The position numbers and the translations under genes are program-made. 64,000 nt of DNA, from NCBI RefSeq assembly GCF_001700505.1, contig NZ_MAPV01000057.1, forward strand, positions 1 through 64,000. The letters are read 5' to 3'. The first letter of the stretch is position 1. Every line of letters begins with the position of its first letter. The stretch is from Streptomyces mutomycini. Its GTDB lineage: Bacteria > Actinomycetota > Actinomycetes > Streptomycetales > Streptomycetaceae. This document shows positions 22,766 to 31,625 of this stretch, in pieces. The notes under the pieces were generated by a model. The model made no database searches. It worked only from the letters and a program-made list of their open reading frames with translations, and was not told the DNA's origin.

Positions 22766-25762
22766 ATGACGACGGTGCCGGGACGCAGAAGCAGTACGTT
22801 CACCCGACTGCTGCGGCACGGTTTCACCGATCCGTCCGCCGCCGAGAGGCTGCTGGATCTGCCCGAGCTCTCCTCCGTGCGGGCCGATCCCGTCCTCTTC
22901 GACGCCCTCGGGGCGACCGCCGACCCCGATCTGGCCCTGCACAGCCTCGTACGGCTCGTCGAGGCGGAGGAGGCCGACGAGCGGCAGATCCTGCTGGACA
23001 CCCTCGTCACGGCCAAGCCGCTGCGGGACCGGCTCCTCGGGGCCCTCGGCGCCTCCGAGGCCCTCGGGGACCATCTGGCCCGGCATCCGCGCGACTGGCA
23101 GGTGCTGGTCACCTACGAGGCCACCGATCTGCACCCCGGGGTCCCCGAGTTCGAACACATGCTCATGGACGCCGCGGATCCGGACGCGCTGCGGGTCGCC
23201 TACCGCAGGTCACTGCTGTCGATCGCCGCCCGCGACGTGTGCGGGACGACGGATGTCGCCCAGGTCGCCGCCGAGCTCGCCGACCTCGCGACGGCCACCC
23301 TGCGTGCCGCGCTCGCCATCGCGCGCGCCGACGCGCCCTCGGACGCCGCCCAGTGCCGTCTCGCCGTCATCGCGATGGGCAAGTGCGGCGGGCACGAGCT
23401 GAACTACGTGTCCGACGTCGACGTGATCTTCGTGGGCGAGCCGATCGCCGGCGCGGAGGAGAACGGCGCCATGCAGGCCGCCACCCGCCTCGCCGCCCAC
23501 ATGATGCGGATCTGCTCCGACACCACCGTCGAGGGCACCATCTGGCCCGTCGACGCCAACCTCCGGCCCGAGGGCCGCAACGGCCCGCTGGTCCGCACCC
23601 TGACCTCGCACCTCGCCTACTACCAGCGCTGGGCCAAGACCTGGGAGTTCCAGGCCCTGCTCAAGGCCCGGCCGGTCGCCGGGGACCCCGAGCTGGGCGC
23701 GGAGTACGTCGAGGCCGTGTCGCCGCTGGTGTGGCAGGCCGCCGACCGGGAGAACTTCGTCGGCGACGTACAGAAGATGCGCCGCCGCGTCGTCGACAAC
23801 ATCCCCGTCGACCGCGTCGACCGCGAGCTCAAGCTCGGCCCCGGCGGACTCAGGGACGTCGAATTCGCCGTCCAGCTGCTCCAGCTCGTGCACGGCCGCA
23901 GCGACAGCACCCTGCACTCCGGCTCCACGCTGGCGGCCCTGAAGGCCCTCGCCGACGGCGGCTACGTCGGACGGGCGGACGCCGCACAGCTGGACGAGGC
24001 GTACCGCTTCCTGCGCGCCATGGAGCACCGCATCCAACTCTACCGGCTGCGCCGCACCCATCTGGTCCCCGATGACGAGGCCGACCTGCGCAGGCTCGGC
24101 CGCTCCCTCGGACTGCGCACGGAGCCCGTCGCCGACCTCAACAGGGCGTGGCGGCGGCACGCCTCCGTCGTGCGGCGGCTGCACGAGAAGCTCTTCTACC
24201 GGCCGCTCCTGGACGCCGTCGCCCAGCTCGCGCCCGGCGAGAGCAGGCTCAGCGCCAAGGCCGCCGTCGTCCGGCTGGAAGCCCTCGGCTACGCCGATCC
24301 GGCCGCCGCGCTCCGGCATCTGGAGGCGTTGTCGTCGGGGGTCTCCCGCAAGGCGGCGATCCAGCGCACGCTGCTGCCCGTGCTGCTCGGCTGGTTCGCG
24401 GACTCCGCCGACCCGGACGCGGGCCTCCTCGGCTTCCGCCAGGTGTCCGACGCCCTGGGCAAGACCCCGTGGTACCTGCGGCTCCTGCGCGACGAGGGCG
24501 CCGCGGCCGAGAACCTCGCCCGGGTCCTGTCCGCGGGCCGGCTCGCCCCGGACCTGCTCATGCGCGCCCCGGAGGCCGTCGCCATCCTCGGCGACCCGGA
24601 GGGGCTGAAGCCGCGCAGCCGGGAACACCTGGAGCAGGAGGTCCTGGCCGCGGTGGGCCGGGCGCCGGGGGCCGAAACGGCCGTCGCGGTGGCACGCGGG
24701 GTGCGCCGGAGGGAGCTGTTCCGTACGACGGCGGCGGACCTCATCAGCTCGTACGGCACCGAGGACCACCCGGCGGAGACGGACCCGGGCGCGCTCGCCG
24801 ACCGGGTCGGCTCCGCGGTCACCGACCTGAACGCGGCCACGCTCTCCGGTGCCCTGCGCGCCGCCGTGCGCGAGCGCTGGGGCGACACCCTGCCGACCCG
24901 GTTCGCCGTCATCGGCATGGGCCGGTTCGGCGGGCACGAGCTGGGATACGGCTCGGACGCGGACGTCCTGTTCGTCCACCAGCCCCGTGAAGGGGTCAGC
25001 GACGAGGAGGCGGCACGGGCCGCGAACACCGTCGTCACGGAGATGCGCAGGCTGCTGGAGCTGCCGACGGCCGACCCGCCGCTCCTCATCGACGCCGACC
25101 TGCGGCCGGAGGGCAGAACCGGTCCCCTGGCGCGCACCCTGAAGTCGTACGAGGTCTACTACCGGCGCTGGTCGCTGGTCTGGGAGAGCCAGGCGCTCCT
25201 GCGCGCCGCGCCCATGGCGGGGGACCCGGACGTGGGCCGCGCCTTCGTCGAGCTCGTCGACCCGCTGCGCTACCCGGTGGAAGGGCTGGGTGACGACGCG
25301 GTCCGGGAGATCCGGCGGCTCAAGGCGCGGATGGAGTCCGAACGCATGCCGCGCGGCGCCGACCCGACGCTCCACACCAAGCTCGGCCGCGGCGGGCTGA
25401 GCGACGTCGAGTGGACGGTCCAGCTGATGCAGATGCAGCACGGCTGGGCCGAACCCGGGCTGCGGACCACGCGCACGCGGGAGGCACTGGCGGCGGCGTG
25501 CGCGGCGGACCTGATCCCGGCGGATGAGGCCCAGACGCTGGACGAGGCGTGGGTGCTGGCCTCGCGGGTGCGCAACGCGGTGATGCTGGTGCGGGGGCGC
25601 CCCGGAGACACGTTCCCCTCGAACCCGCGTGAGCTGGCGGCGGTGGGACGGTACCTGGGCTACGAGCCGGGGCACGTGGGGGACATGCTGGAGGACTACC
25701 GGCGGATCACCCGGCGGGCCAGGGCGGTGGTGGAGGAGCGGTTCTACGGCGCCGCGGGGTGA
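22766..25762 (+). CDS. glnE: Bifunctional glutamine-synthetase adenylyltransferase/deadenylyltransferase
   Basis: A 998-residue enzyme that adds AMP to, and removes it from, the regulatory Tyr of glutamine synthetase I in response to nitrogen status. Two nucleotidyltransferase domains are seen: the N-terminal deadenylylase with MGKCGGHELNYVSDVDVIF near residue 208, and the C-terminal adenylylase with GHELGYGSDADVLFVH near residue 722. Each is followed by the conserved DANLRPEGRNGPLVRTL / DADLRPEGRTGPLARTL and LKLGPGGLRDVEF / TKLGRGGLSDVEW blocks and a GlnD-like helical domain. ATG 22766 has AGGAGA 6 nt upstream; a longer open frame lacks this. A 20-bp tandem duplication spans its stop codon. 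Confidence 0.97.
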   Translation: MTTVPGRRSSTFTRLLRHGFTDPSAAERLLDLPELSSVRADPVLFDALGATADPDLALHSLVRLVEAEEADERQILLDTLVTAKPLRDRLLGALGASEALGDHLARHPRDWQVLVTYEATDLHPGVPEFEHMLMDAADPDALRVAYRRSLLSIAARDVCGTTDVAQVAAELADLATATLRAALAIARADAPSDAAQCRLAVIAMGKCGGHELNYVSDVDVIFVGEPIAGAEENGAMQAATRLAAHMMRICSDTTVEGTIWPVDANLRPEGRNGPLVRTLTSHLAYYQRWAKTWEFQALLKARPVAGDPELGAEYVEAVSPLVWQAADRENFVGDVQKMRRRVVDNIPVDRVDRELKLGPGGLRDVEFAVQLLQLVHGRSDSTLHSGSTLAALKALADGGYVGRADAAQLDEAYRFLRAMEHRIQLYRLRRTHLVPDDEADLRRLGRSLGLRTEPVADLNRAWRRHASVVRRLHEKLFYRPLLDAVAQLAPGESRLSAKAAVVRLEALGYADPAAALRHLEALSSGVSRKAAIQRTLLPVLLGWFADSADPDAGLLGFRQVSDALGKTPWYLRLLRDEGAAAENLARVLSAGRLAPDLLMRAPEAVAILGDPEGLKPRSREHLEQEVLAAVGRAPGAETAVAVARGVRRRELFRTTAADLISSYGTEDHPAETDPGALADRVGSAVTDLNAATLSGALRAAVRERWGDTLPTRFAVIGMGRFGGHELGYGSDADVLFVHQPREGVSDEEAARAANTVVTEMRRLLELPTADPPLLIDADLRPEGRTGPLARTLKSYEVYYRRWSLVWESQALLRAAPMAGDPDVGRAFVELVDPLRYPVEGLGDDAVREIRRLKARMESERMPRGADPTLHTKLGRGGLSDVEWTVQLMQMQHGWAEPGLRTTRTREALAAACAADLIPADEAQTLDEAWVLASRVRNAVMLVRGRPGDTFPSNPRELAAVGRYLGYEPGHVGDMLEDYRRITRRARAVVEERFYGAAG

Positions 25763-25787
25763 GAGCGGGCGCCGCGGGGTGAGAGCG
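25748..25787. repeat. 20-bp tandem duplication across the glnE stop codon
   Basis: Two exact 20-bp copies, 25748-25767 and 25768-25787, each containing a TGA. The first TGA ends glnE. A simple slippage product with no evident function. Confidence 0.8.
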
Positions 25788-25818
25788 CGGGAGAGCTCCG
25801 ACCCTCGCTCCGACCCTC

Positions 25819-26832
25819 TCAGCGGCCCGGCGGGCTCGGTTCCCGCGCGGCCAGTGCCACCGCTCCGGCGGCCGCCTCGGGCCGCGTCTCGCCGGGCTCC
25901 GGTTCCGGCCCCGGTGCCTGCTCGCGGCGGGGGCGCAGTCGGCCGCGCAGACGGCCCGCGCCGGGACGCTCCACCCGCTTCGGCAGGTGGTGCGGCAGCG
26001 CCCCGTACCATGCGTAGGAGACCGACACCCCGAAGGCCAGGCAGGCCATCCCGCCCACCGCGTCCAGCCAGAAGTGGTTCGCCGTCGCCACGATCACGAC
26101 CAGGGTCGCCACCGGGTACAGCGCGCCGAGGATCCGCGCCCACGGGGCGGACGCCAGGGCGCAGATGGTCAGACCGCACCACAGGGACCAGCCGATGTGC
26201 ATGGACGGCATCGCCGCGTACTGGTTCGACATGTGCTTGAAGTTGCCCGAGGCCATCGAGCCCCACGTCTGGTGCAGCATCACCGTGTCGATGAACCCGC
26301 TGCCGTTCATCAGCCGGGGCGGCGCCAGCGGGAAGACGTAATAGCCGAGCAGGGCCACCGCCGTGGTGGCGAAGATGACCAGTCGGGTGGCCGCGTAGCG
26401 GCCGGGATGGCGGCGGAACAGCCAGACGAGCACACCGATGGTCACGACGAAGTGCAGTGTCGCGTAGTAGTAGTTCATCGACACGATCAGCCATGTCACC
26501 GAGTTGACGGCCCGGTTCACCGTCTCCTCGAAGGCGAGACCCACGCTCTGCTCGATGGACCAGATCCAGTCGGCGTTCCGCAGGGCCGCGGCCTTCTGCT
26601 CGGGAACCGCGTTGCGCACCAGCGAGTAGAGCCAGTAACTGACCGCGATCAGCAGGATCTCGAACCACAGACGGGGGCGTCGCGGTGAGCGCAGGGAGCG
26701 GAGTGAAAAGCGGGTGCGCATGCGGGGCAGGCTGATCGCCCTCGTTGAGCCGGACATTGTCCTCCCGTCCGCGACGGGTGACGGGGTGGCCGCCGTGCGG
26801 TCTTCCTGCGTGGTCACGTGCGATTCACCCAT
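25819..26832 (-). CDS. PAP2 superfamily (inositolphosphotransferase-like) membrane protein
   Basis: A 337-residue polytopic protein. TM segments start at WFEILLIAVSYWLYSLV. The PAP2 active site is seen as QYAAMPSMHIGWSLWCG (Ser-Xaa-His) and VATANHFWLDAVGG (His nucleophile motif), in the AUR1/IPT1-like arrangement. Relatives are lipid phosphatases or phosphotransferases acting at the outer face of the membrane. The C-terminal 60 residues are Arg/Pro-rich and cytosolic. The start is uncertain: ATG 26832 or GTG 26817, the latter preceded by GGGTGA. Minus strand, convergent with glnE. Confidence 0.85.
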   Translation of the reverse strand: MGESHVTTQEDRTAATPSPVADGRTMSGSTRAISLPRMRTRFSLRSLRSPRRPRLWFEILLIAVSYWLYSLVRNAVPEQKAAALRNADWIWSIEQSVGLAFEETVNRAVNSVTWLIVSMNYYYATLHFVVTIGVLVWLFRRHPGRYAATRLVIFATTAVALLGYYVFPLAPPRLMNGSGFIDTVMLHQTWGSMASGNFKHMSNQYAAMPSMHIGWSLWCGLTICALASAPWARILGALYPVATLVVIVATANHFWLDAVGGMACLAFGVSVSYAWYGALPHHLPKRVERPGAGRLRGRLRPRREQAPGPEPEPGETRPEAAAGAVALAAREPSPPGR

Positions 26833-26908
26833 AGGCGCAGAGTCTGCCAGATACGCCCCCCTCCGACCGATGATCCTACGGTCGGGGCGGGGTCGCACAT
26901 TCAGTACT

Positions 26909-27946
26909 TTACCGAGGACCCCGGGCCGCCGGGGAGGGGCCCGAGGCGGTTGAACCGCGTACGACCAGTTCGGGCATGAAGACGAACTCGCTGTGCGGAG
27001 CCGGCGTGCCGCCGATCTCCTCGAGCAGCGTGCGCACGGCGGCCTGGCCCATCGCCGTCACAGGCTGCCTGATCGTGGTCAGCGGCGGATCGGTGAAGGC
27101 TATGAGGGGCGAGTCGTCGTAGCCCACCACCGAGAGGTCGCGCGGCACCTCCATCGACAGCCTGCGGGCCGCCCGGATCGCGCCGAGCGCCATCATGTCG
27201 CTGGCGCACACCACCGCGCTGCAGCCACGCTCGATCAGCGCCGAGGCGGCCGCCTGGCCGCCCTCCAGCGTGTAGAGGGAGTGCTGGACCAGCTCCTCCA
27301 CCGCGTCCGCGGTGAGACCCAGCTGCTCCCGCATCGTGGCGTGGAACCCCTCTATCTTGCGGAGCACCGGGACGAAACGCTTGGGGCCGACCGCCAGCCC
27401 GATGCGCTGATGCCCCAGCGCCACCAGGTGTGTCACCGCGAGCCGCATCGCCGCCCGGTCGTCGGGGGAGATGAACGGGGCCTGCACCTTGGGGGAGAAG
27501 CCGTTGACCAGGACGAAGGGGACGCCCTGGGCGCGCAGTTGCTCGTAGCGCTGCATGTCGGCGGAGGTGTCGGCGTGCAGCCCGGAGACGAAGATGATGC
27601 CCGAGACCCCGCGGTCGACGAGCATCTCGGTCAGCTCGTCCTCGGTGGAGCCGCCGGGCGTCTGCGTCGCCAGCACCGGCGTGTAGCCCTGCCTGGTGAG
27701 CGCCTGACCGATGACCTGGGCCAGCGCGGGGAAGATCGGGTTCTCCAGCTCGGGCGTGATCAGGCCGACGAGACCCGCGCTGCGCCGGCGCAGCCGGACG
27801 GGGCGTTCGTAGCCGAGCACGTCGAGCGCCGCGAGGACGGATTCACGGGTGGCCGCGGCGACACCGGGCTTGCCGTTCAGTACACGGCTGACCGTAGCTT
27901 CGCTGACCCCCGCCTGAGTTGCGATATCGGCAAGCCGTGCGGTCAT
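26909..27946 (-). CDS. malR: LacI-family repressor of the maltose regulon
   Basis: A 345-residue LacI/GalR repressor: HTH LADIATQAGVSEATVSRVLNGKPGV (residues 5-29), hinge RSAGLVG, then a periplasmic-binding-like ligand domain (about 60-335; NPIFPALAQVIGQAL, VGYDDSPLIAFTDPPLTTIRQP). It lies divergent from malE, as MalR (Reg1 in S. lividans) does. That repressor is known to control maltose uptake and amylase genes by maltodextrin-released binding. TACAGT stands 8 nt before the ATG with no ribosome binding site, so the mRNA may be leaderless. A very similar repressor is encoded at 33299. Confidence 0.92.
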   Translation of the reverse strand: MTARLADIATQAGVSEATVSRVLNGKPGVAAATRESVLAALDVLGYERPVRLRRRSAGLVGLITPELENPIFPALAQVIGQALTRQGYTPVLATQTPGGSTEDELTEMLVDRGVSGIIFVSGLHADTSADMQRYEQLRAQGVPFVLVNGFSPKVQAPFISPDDRAAMRLAVTHLVALGHQRIGLAVGPKRFVPVLRKIEGFHATMREQLGLTADAVEELVQHSLYTLEGGQAAASALIERGCSAVVCASDMMALGAIRAARRLSMEVPRDLSVVGYDDSPLIAFTDPPLTTIRQPVTAMGQAAVRTLLEEIGGTPAPHSEFVFMPELVVRGSTASGPSPAARGPR

Positions 27947-28168
27947 GGCAATGGACTGTACCGGGCGCGTGTCGGATTGCCCACCATGTGCGGGATCCGG
28001 GCGGTCCGACCCCCGCGGCCACCGGCCGGCGGGTGCCGCGCGGCATCATCCGCTCGTCACGCGGCAACATCTTGCAAGACCTTGCGGGATCCGTGAGGCC
28101 GGTGCGGTCCGATCGTCGTACAGCCGCTGAGGCGTGTCTGGCCAGGCACGGACAGCGTGCGAGGGCTT

Positions 28169-28187
28169 CCGTCAAGAGGCTTGACGG
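28169..28187. promoter_or_regulatory. Inverted-repeat operator at the malE -35 region
   Basis: CCGTCAAG-AGG-CTTGACGG, a perfect 8-bp dyad with a 3-nt spacer. A related sequence TCAAG-N4-CTTGA plus CGG stands downstream of the amylase promoter (41901-41916). Likely bound by MalR; inferred from shared sequence and place. Confidence 0.6.
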
Positions 28188-28224
28188 CAACCTTGAGGAC
28201 ACGCCAATGTAACGATCGGCGGCG

Positions 28225-28245
28225 CTTGCAGAAATCTTCCGCAAG
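28225..28245. promoter_or_regulatory. CTTGC-N11-GCAAG operator downstream of the malE start point
   Basis: Inverted CTTGC boxes 16 bp apart centre to centre. CTTGC boxes recur upstream at 28071 and 28081 and in the amylase promoter region, consistent with a MalR regulon motif. Confidence 0.6.
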
Positions 28246-28328
28246 GTCTTTCGGTCGTCTTTCATCCTTGTTACGTTCACGTCGACCCGGCGCCGCGACG
28301 GAGCGGTACGGCAGTTGAAGGAGTTCAG

Positions 28329-29600
28329 ATGCGACGTGGCATAACGGCCACCGCCCTGGTCGCGACCCTGGCGCTCGCGGCGACCGCTTGCGGAAGCGAC
28401 GACGAGTCCGGCGGCAGCAAGAGCTCGGGCGAGCTCTCCGGCACGGTGACCTGGTGGGACACCTCGAACGTCGGCAGCGAGGACAAGGTCTTCAAGAAGA
28501 TCGCCGAGGGCTTCGAGAAGAAGCACCCGAAGGTCGACGTCAAGTACGTCAACGTCCCGTTCGGCGAGGCGCAGAACAAGTTCAAGAACGCGGCCCAGGC
28601 CGGCTCCGGCGCCCCCGACGTCATCCGCTCCGAGGTCGCCTGGACCCCCGAGTTCGCGAGCCTCGGCTACCTGGCCCCGCTGGACGGCACCACGGCGCTC
28701 AAGGACCAGGACGACTTCCTCAAGCAGGCCGCCGCGTCGACCAAGTACGAGGGCAAGACCTTCGCGGTCCCGCAGGTGATCGACTCCATGGGCATCTTCT
28801 ACAACAAGAAGATGTTCAAGGACGCCGGCGTCGAGCCGCCCGCGACGATCGCCGACCTGAAGACCATCGCCAAGAAGATCAAGGACAAGACCGGCAAGAC
28901 CGGTCTCTACCTGCGCGGCGACGACTCGTACTACTTCCTCTCCTTCCTCTACGGCGAGGGCGGCGACCTGGTCGACGCCGACTCGAAGAAGGTCACCGTG
29001 GACAGCGCCGAGGGTGTCAAGGCCTTCGGCGTCGTGAAGGACCTCGTCGACTCCGGGGCGGCCAAGACCGACGCCACGGACGGCTGGGAGAACATGATGC
29101 AGTCGTTCAAGAACGGCGACGCCGCGATGATGATCAACGGTCCCTGGGCCGTTGCCGACACCCTCACCGGTAAGCAGTTCACCGACAAGGCGAACCTGGG
29201 CATCTCCACGGTGCCGGCCGGCTCCGCCGCGCAGGGCGCCCCGCAGGGCGGCCACAACCTCGGCGTCTACGCGGGCTCCAAGAACATCGACGCCTCCTAC
29301 GCCTTCGTCGAGTACATGACCTCGGTCGAGTCCCAGGCGCAGACCGCCGGTGAGCTGAACCTGCTGCCGACCCGCACCTCCGCGTACTCCAAGAAGGAGG
29401 CCGTGGACAGCGAGATCGTCCAGTTCTTCAAGCCCGTCGTCGAGACCTCGGTCGAGCGTCCCTGGATCCCGGAGACCGGCAGCCTCTTCGCCCCGCTGAA
29501 CGTCGAGTACACCAAGGTCCTCACCGGCCAGACCACGCCGGAGAAGGCCGCCAAGGCGACCGGCGACTCCTACCGCAAGCTCCTCGAGGGCTGGAAGTAA
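28329..29600 (+). CDS. malE: Maltose/maltodextrin-binding lipoprotein
   Basis: A 423-residue solute-binding lipoprotein: signal peptide with lipobox LAATAC, Cys at position 21, a Ser/Gly/Glu linker, then a type I (MalE-like) binding fold with GTVTWWDTSNVGSEDKVFKKI, VPQVIDSMGIFYNKKMF and MINGPWAVADT. It captures maltodextrins at the outer face of the membrane and delivers them to MalF-MalG. AAGGAG is 5 nt before the ATG. First gene of malE-malF-malG-aglA-lacI; its promoter region carries the MalR-type operators. Confidence 0.95.
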   Translation: MRRGITATALVATLALAATACGSDDESGGSKSSGELSGTVTWWDTSNVGSEDKVFKKIAEGFEKKHPKVDVKYVNVPFGEAQNKFKNAAQAGSGAPDVIRSEVAWTPEFASLGYLAPLDGTTALKDQDDFLKQAAASTKYEGKTFAVPQVIDSMGIFYNKKMFKDAGVEPPATIADLKTIAKKIKDKTGKTGLYLRGDDSYYFLSFLYGEGGDLVDADSKKVTVDSAEGVKAFGVVKDLVDSGAAKTDATDGWENMMQSFKNGDAAMMINGPWAVADTLTGKQFTDKANLGISTVPAGSAAQGAPQGGHNLGVYAGSKNIDASYAFVEYMTSVESQAQTAGELNLLPTRTSAYSKKEAVDSEIVQFFKPVVETSVERPWIPETGSLFAPLNVEYTKVLTGQTTPEKAAKATGDSYRKLLEGWK

Positions 29601-29621
29601 CCCAGGAAGGCAGGCCGACTG

Positions 29622-30638
29622 ATGGCTGTCCACACCAGCCAGTCGGTGGCGAAGGCCGCGGGCGACGACGTCGCCCGCGGCCGGAGCCGCGGTACTGGTA
29701 ACCCCCCGCCGCCGAGCAGGCTCCGGCGCGCCCTGTCGGTCCACTGGTACGCCTGGACCATGGTCGCCCCGGTCGTCCTCGTGATCGGCGTGATCATCGG
29801 CTACCCGCTGGTCCGCGGTATCTGGCTCTCGCTGACCGATGCCGACGAGCGCAACGTCGCCCGGTCCATCGGTGTCAACAAGATGCCCGCCACCTACGAG
29901 TTCGTGGGGCTGGACAACTACGCCGATGCCCTGACCGGCAACCAGTTCCTCGGAACGCTGGGCTGGACGCTGGTGTGGACGGTCTCCTGTGTGACCATCA
30001 CCTTCTGCCTGGGCATGGCCCTCGCCAACATCCTCAACCGCAGGATCGCCGGCCGCTCCGCCTACCGCATGGCGCTGATCCTGCCCTGGGCCATCCCCGG
30101 CTTCGTCTCGGTCTTCGCCTGGCGTTTCCTCTACAACGAGAACAACGGCCTGCTCAACAAGATGCTCGGCGGCGCCGGAATCGACGGCATACCCTGGCTG
30201 AACGACCCCACCTGGGCCAAGTTCTCCGTCATCGCCGTCAACGTATGGCTCGGTGTGCCGTTCATGATGGTCGCCCTGCTCGGCGGTCTGCAGTCGATCC
30301 CCTCGGAGCAGTACGAGGCCGCGGAGATGGACGGTGCCACCGCATGGCAGCGCTTCCGCCACGTCACGCTCCCCGGACTGCGCCCGGTGTCCACCACGGT
30401 GGTGCTGCTCTCCACCATCTGGACCTTCAACATGTTCCCGGTGATCTTCCTGCTGACCCGCGGCGGACCTGGTGAGGCCACCCAGATCCTGGTCACCCAG
30501 GCGTACAAATTCTCGTTCGAGATCAGCCCGCGCGACTTCGCGCAGTCCTCCACCTGGGGCGTCCTGATCCTCGTACTCCTGATGCTCTTCGCCATGGTGT
30601 ACCGGCGAGTGCTCCGCACGCAGGGAGACAACTGGTGA
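29622..30638 (+). CDS. malF: Maltodextrin ABC transporter permease MalF
   Basis: A 338-residue permease with about six TM helices after a 45-residue cytosolic N terminus; VAPVVLVIGVIIGYPLVRGIWLSL is TM1. The EAA loop reads QYEAAEMDGATAWQRFRHVTLPGLRP. It is shorter than enterobacterial MalF and lacks its large periplasmic loop, as usual in Gram-positive bacteria. 21 bp after malE; AGGAAGG precedes the ATG. Its TGA overlaps the malG GTG. Confidence 0.95.
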   Translation: MAVHTSQSVAKAAGDDVARGRSRGTGNPPPPSRLRRALSVHWYAWTMVAPVVLVIGVIIGYPLVRGIWLSLTDADERNVARSIGVNKMPATYEFVGLDNYADALTGNQFLGTLGWTLVWTVSCVTITFCLGMALANILNRRIAGRSAYRMALILPWAIPGFVSVFAWRFLYNENNGLLNKMLGGAGIDGIPWLNDPTWAKFSVIAVNVWLGVPFMMVALLGGLQSIPSEQYEAAEMDGATAWQRFRHVTLPGLRPVSTTVVLLSTIWTFNMFPVIFLLTRGGPGEATQILVTQAYKFSFEISPRDFAQSSTWGVLILVLLMLFAMVYRRVLRTQGDNW

Positions 30639-31525
30639 CCACCGTCACGGCGACCCCCGCCACCGCCCCCGCCAAGCACGGCGCCCGCAAGGTCCGCAAG
30701 CGCGGCGACCGCTCGCCGGCCGCGTCCCTGGCCCTGCACCTCACCCTGATCGTCACGTCGGTGATCGCGGTCTTCCCGGTGCTCTGGGTCCTGCTGACCT
30801 CGCTGAAGCCGGCGAAGTTCGCGTCGACCACGGACTTCTTCAAAGAGACGACGTTCGAGAACTACACGAACCTGATCAAGGACACCGAGTTCCTGAGCTG
30901 GTTCGGCAACTCCGTGATCGTCGCGGGGCTCTCGACCGTCATCGGCGTCTTCGTCTCCGCCACCACCGGCTACGCCGTCAGCCGCTTCCGCTTCCCCGGC
31001 AAGCGCGGGCTGATGTGGACCCTGCTGGTCACCCAGATGTTTCCGGTGGCCGTCCTCATCGTGCCGATCTACAACATCATGTCGACCATGGGCCTGCTCA
31101 ACCAGCCGGCCGGGCTCGTCATCACCTACCTCACCATCTCGGTGCCCTTCTGCGCCTGGATGATGAAGGGCTTCTTCGACACGATCCCGCGTGAGATCGA
31201 CGAGTCGGGGCAGGTCGACGGACTCACGCCGTTCGGCACCTTCTGGCGGCTGATCCTGCCGCTCGCCAAGCCCGGCCTCGCCGTCACCGCCTTCTACTCC
31301 TTCATCACCGCCTGGGGCGAAGTGGCGTACGCCTCCGCCTTCATGGTCGGTGACGAGAACCTCACGCTCGCCGGCGGCCTGCAGAAGTTCGTCAACCAGT
31401 ACGGAGCCCAGTGGGGCCCGATGACCGCGGCGTCCGTGCTCATCGCGATCCCCGCGGCCCTGGTCTTCCTCTTCGCGCAGAAGCACCTGGTCACCGGTAT
31501 GTCCGCCGGAGCCGTCAAGGGCTGA
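30635..31525 (+). CDS. malG: Maltodextrin ABC transporter permease MalG
   Basis: A 296-residue permease with six TM helices. Its EAA loop reads REIDESGQVDGLTPFGTFWRLILPLAKPGL, and TM segments include LTLIVTSVIAVFPVLWVLLTSL. GTG 30635 overlaps the malF stop by 4 bp (GTGA), so it is translationally coupled. No ATPase gene follows. In Streptomyces the maltose system is known to use the shared ATPase MsiK encoded elsewhere. Confidence 0.95.
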   Translation: MTTVTATPATAPAKHGARKVRKRGDRSPAASLALHLTLIVTSVIAVFPVLWVLLTSLKPAKFASTTDFFKETTFENYTNLIKDTEFLSWFGNSVIVAGLSTVIGVFVSATTGYAVSRFRFPGKRGLMWTLLVTQMFPVAVLIVPIYNIMSTMGLLNQPAGLVITYLTISVPFCAWMMKGFFDTIPREIDESGQVDGLTPFGTFWRLILPLAKPGLAVTAFYSFITAWGEVAYASAFMVGDENLTLAGGLQKFVNQYGAQWGPMTAASVLIAIPAALVFLFAQKHLVTGMSAGAVKG

Positions 31526-31625
31526 CGCACAGTCCCGCACGACCGTACGACCGCACCCGTCACGGCGGCGCCGGAACACCGACCCGGTCCCGGCGCCGCT
31601 CCCCACCAGACACCCCAGGGACGAC

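Larger units (their letters stand above)
27947..28328. promoter_or_regulatory. malR-malE divergent control region
   Basis: 382 bp with no gene. Holdings: the malR -10 (TACAGT, complement of 27955-27960); CTTGCAAGAC-CTTGCGGGAT, a 10-bp-phased pair of CTTGC boxes (28071-28090); an inverted repeat CCGTCAAG-AGG-CTTGACGG (28169-28187) overlapping a likely malE -35 (TTGACG, 28181-28186) with CAATGT (28205-28210) as -10; and CTTGC-N11-GCAAG (28225-28245) just after the predicted start. The malE ribosome binding site AAGGAG is at 28318-28323. Confidence 0.6.

Noticed and set aside
23210..26668. 1152-codon minus-strand frame opposite glnE
   Set aside because: Shadow of glnE; no start context and no family likeness.
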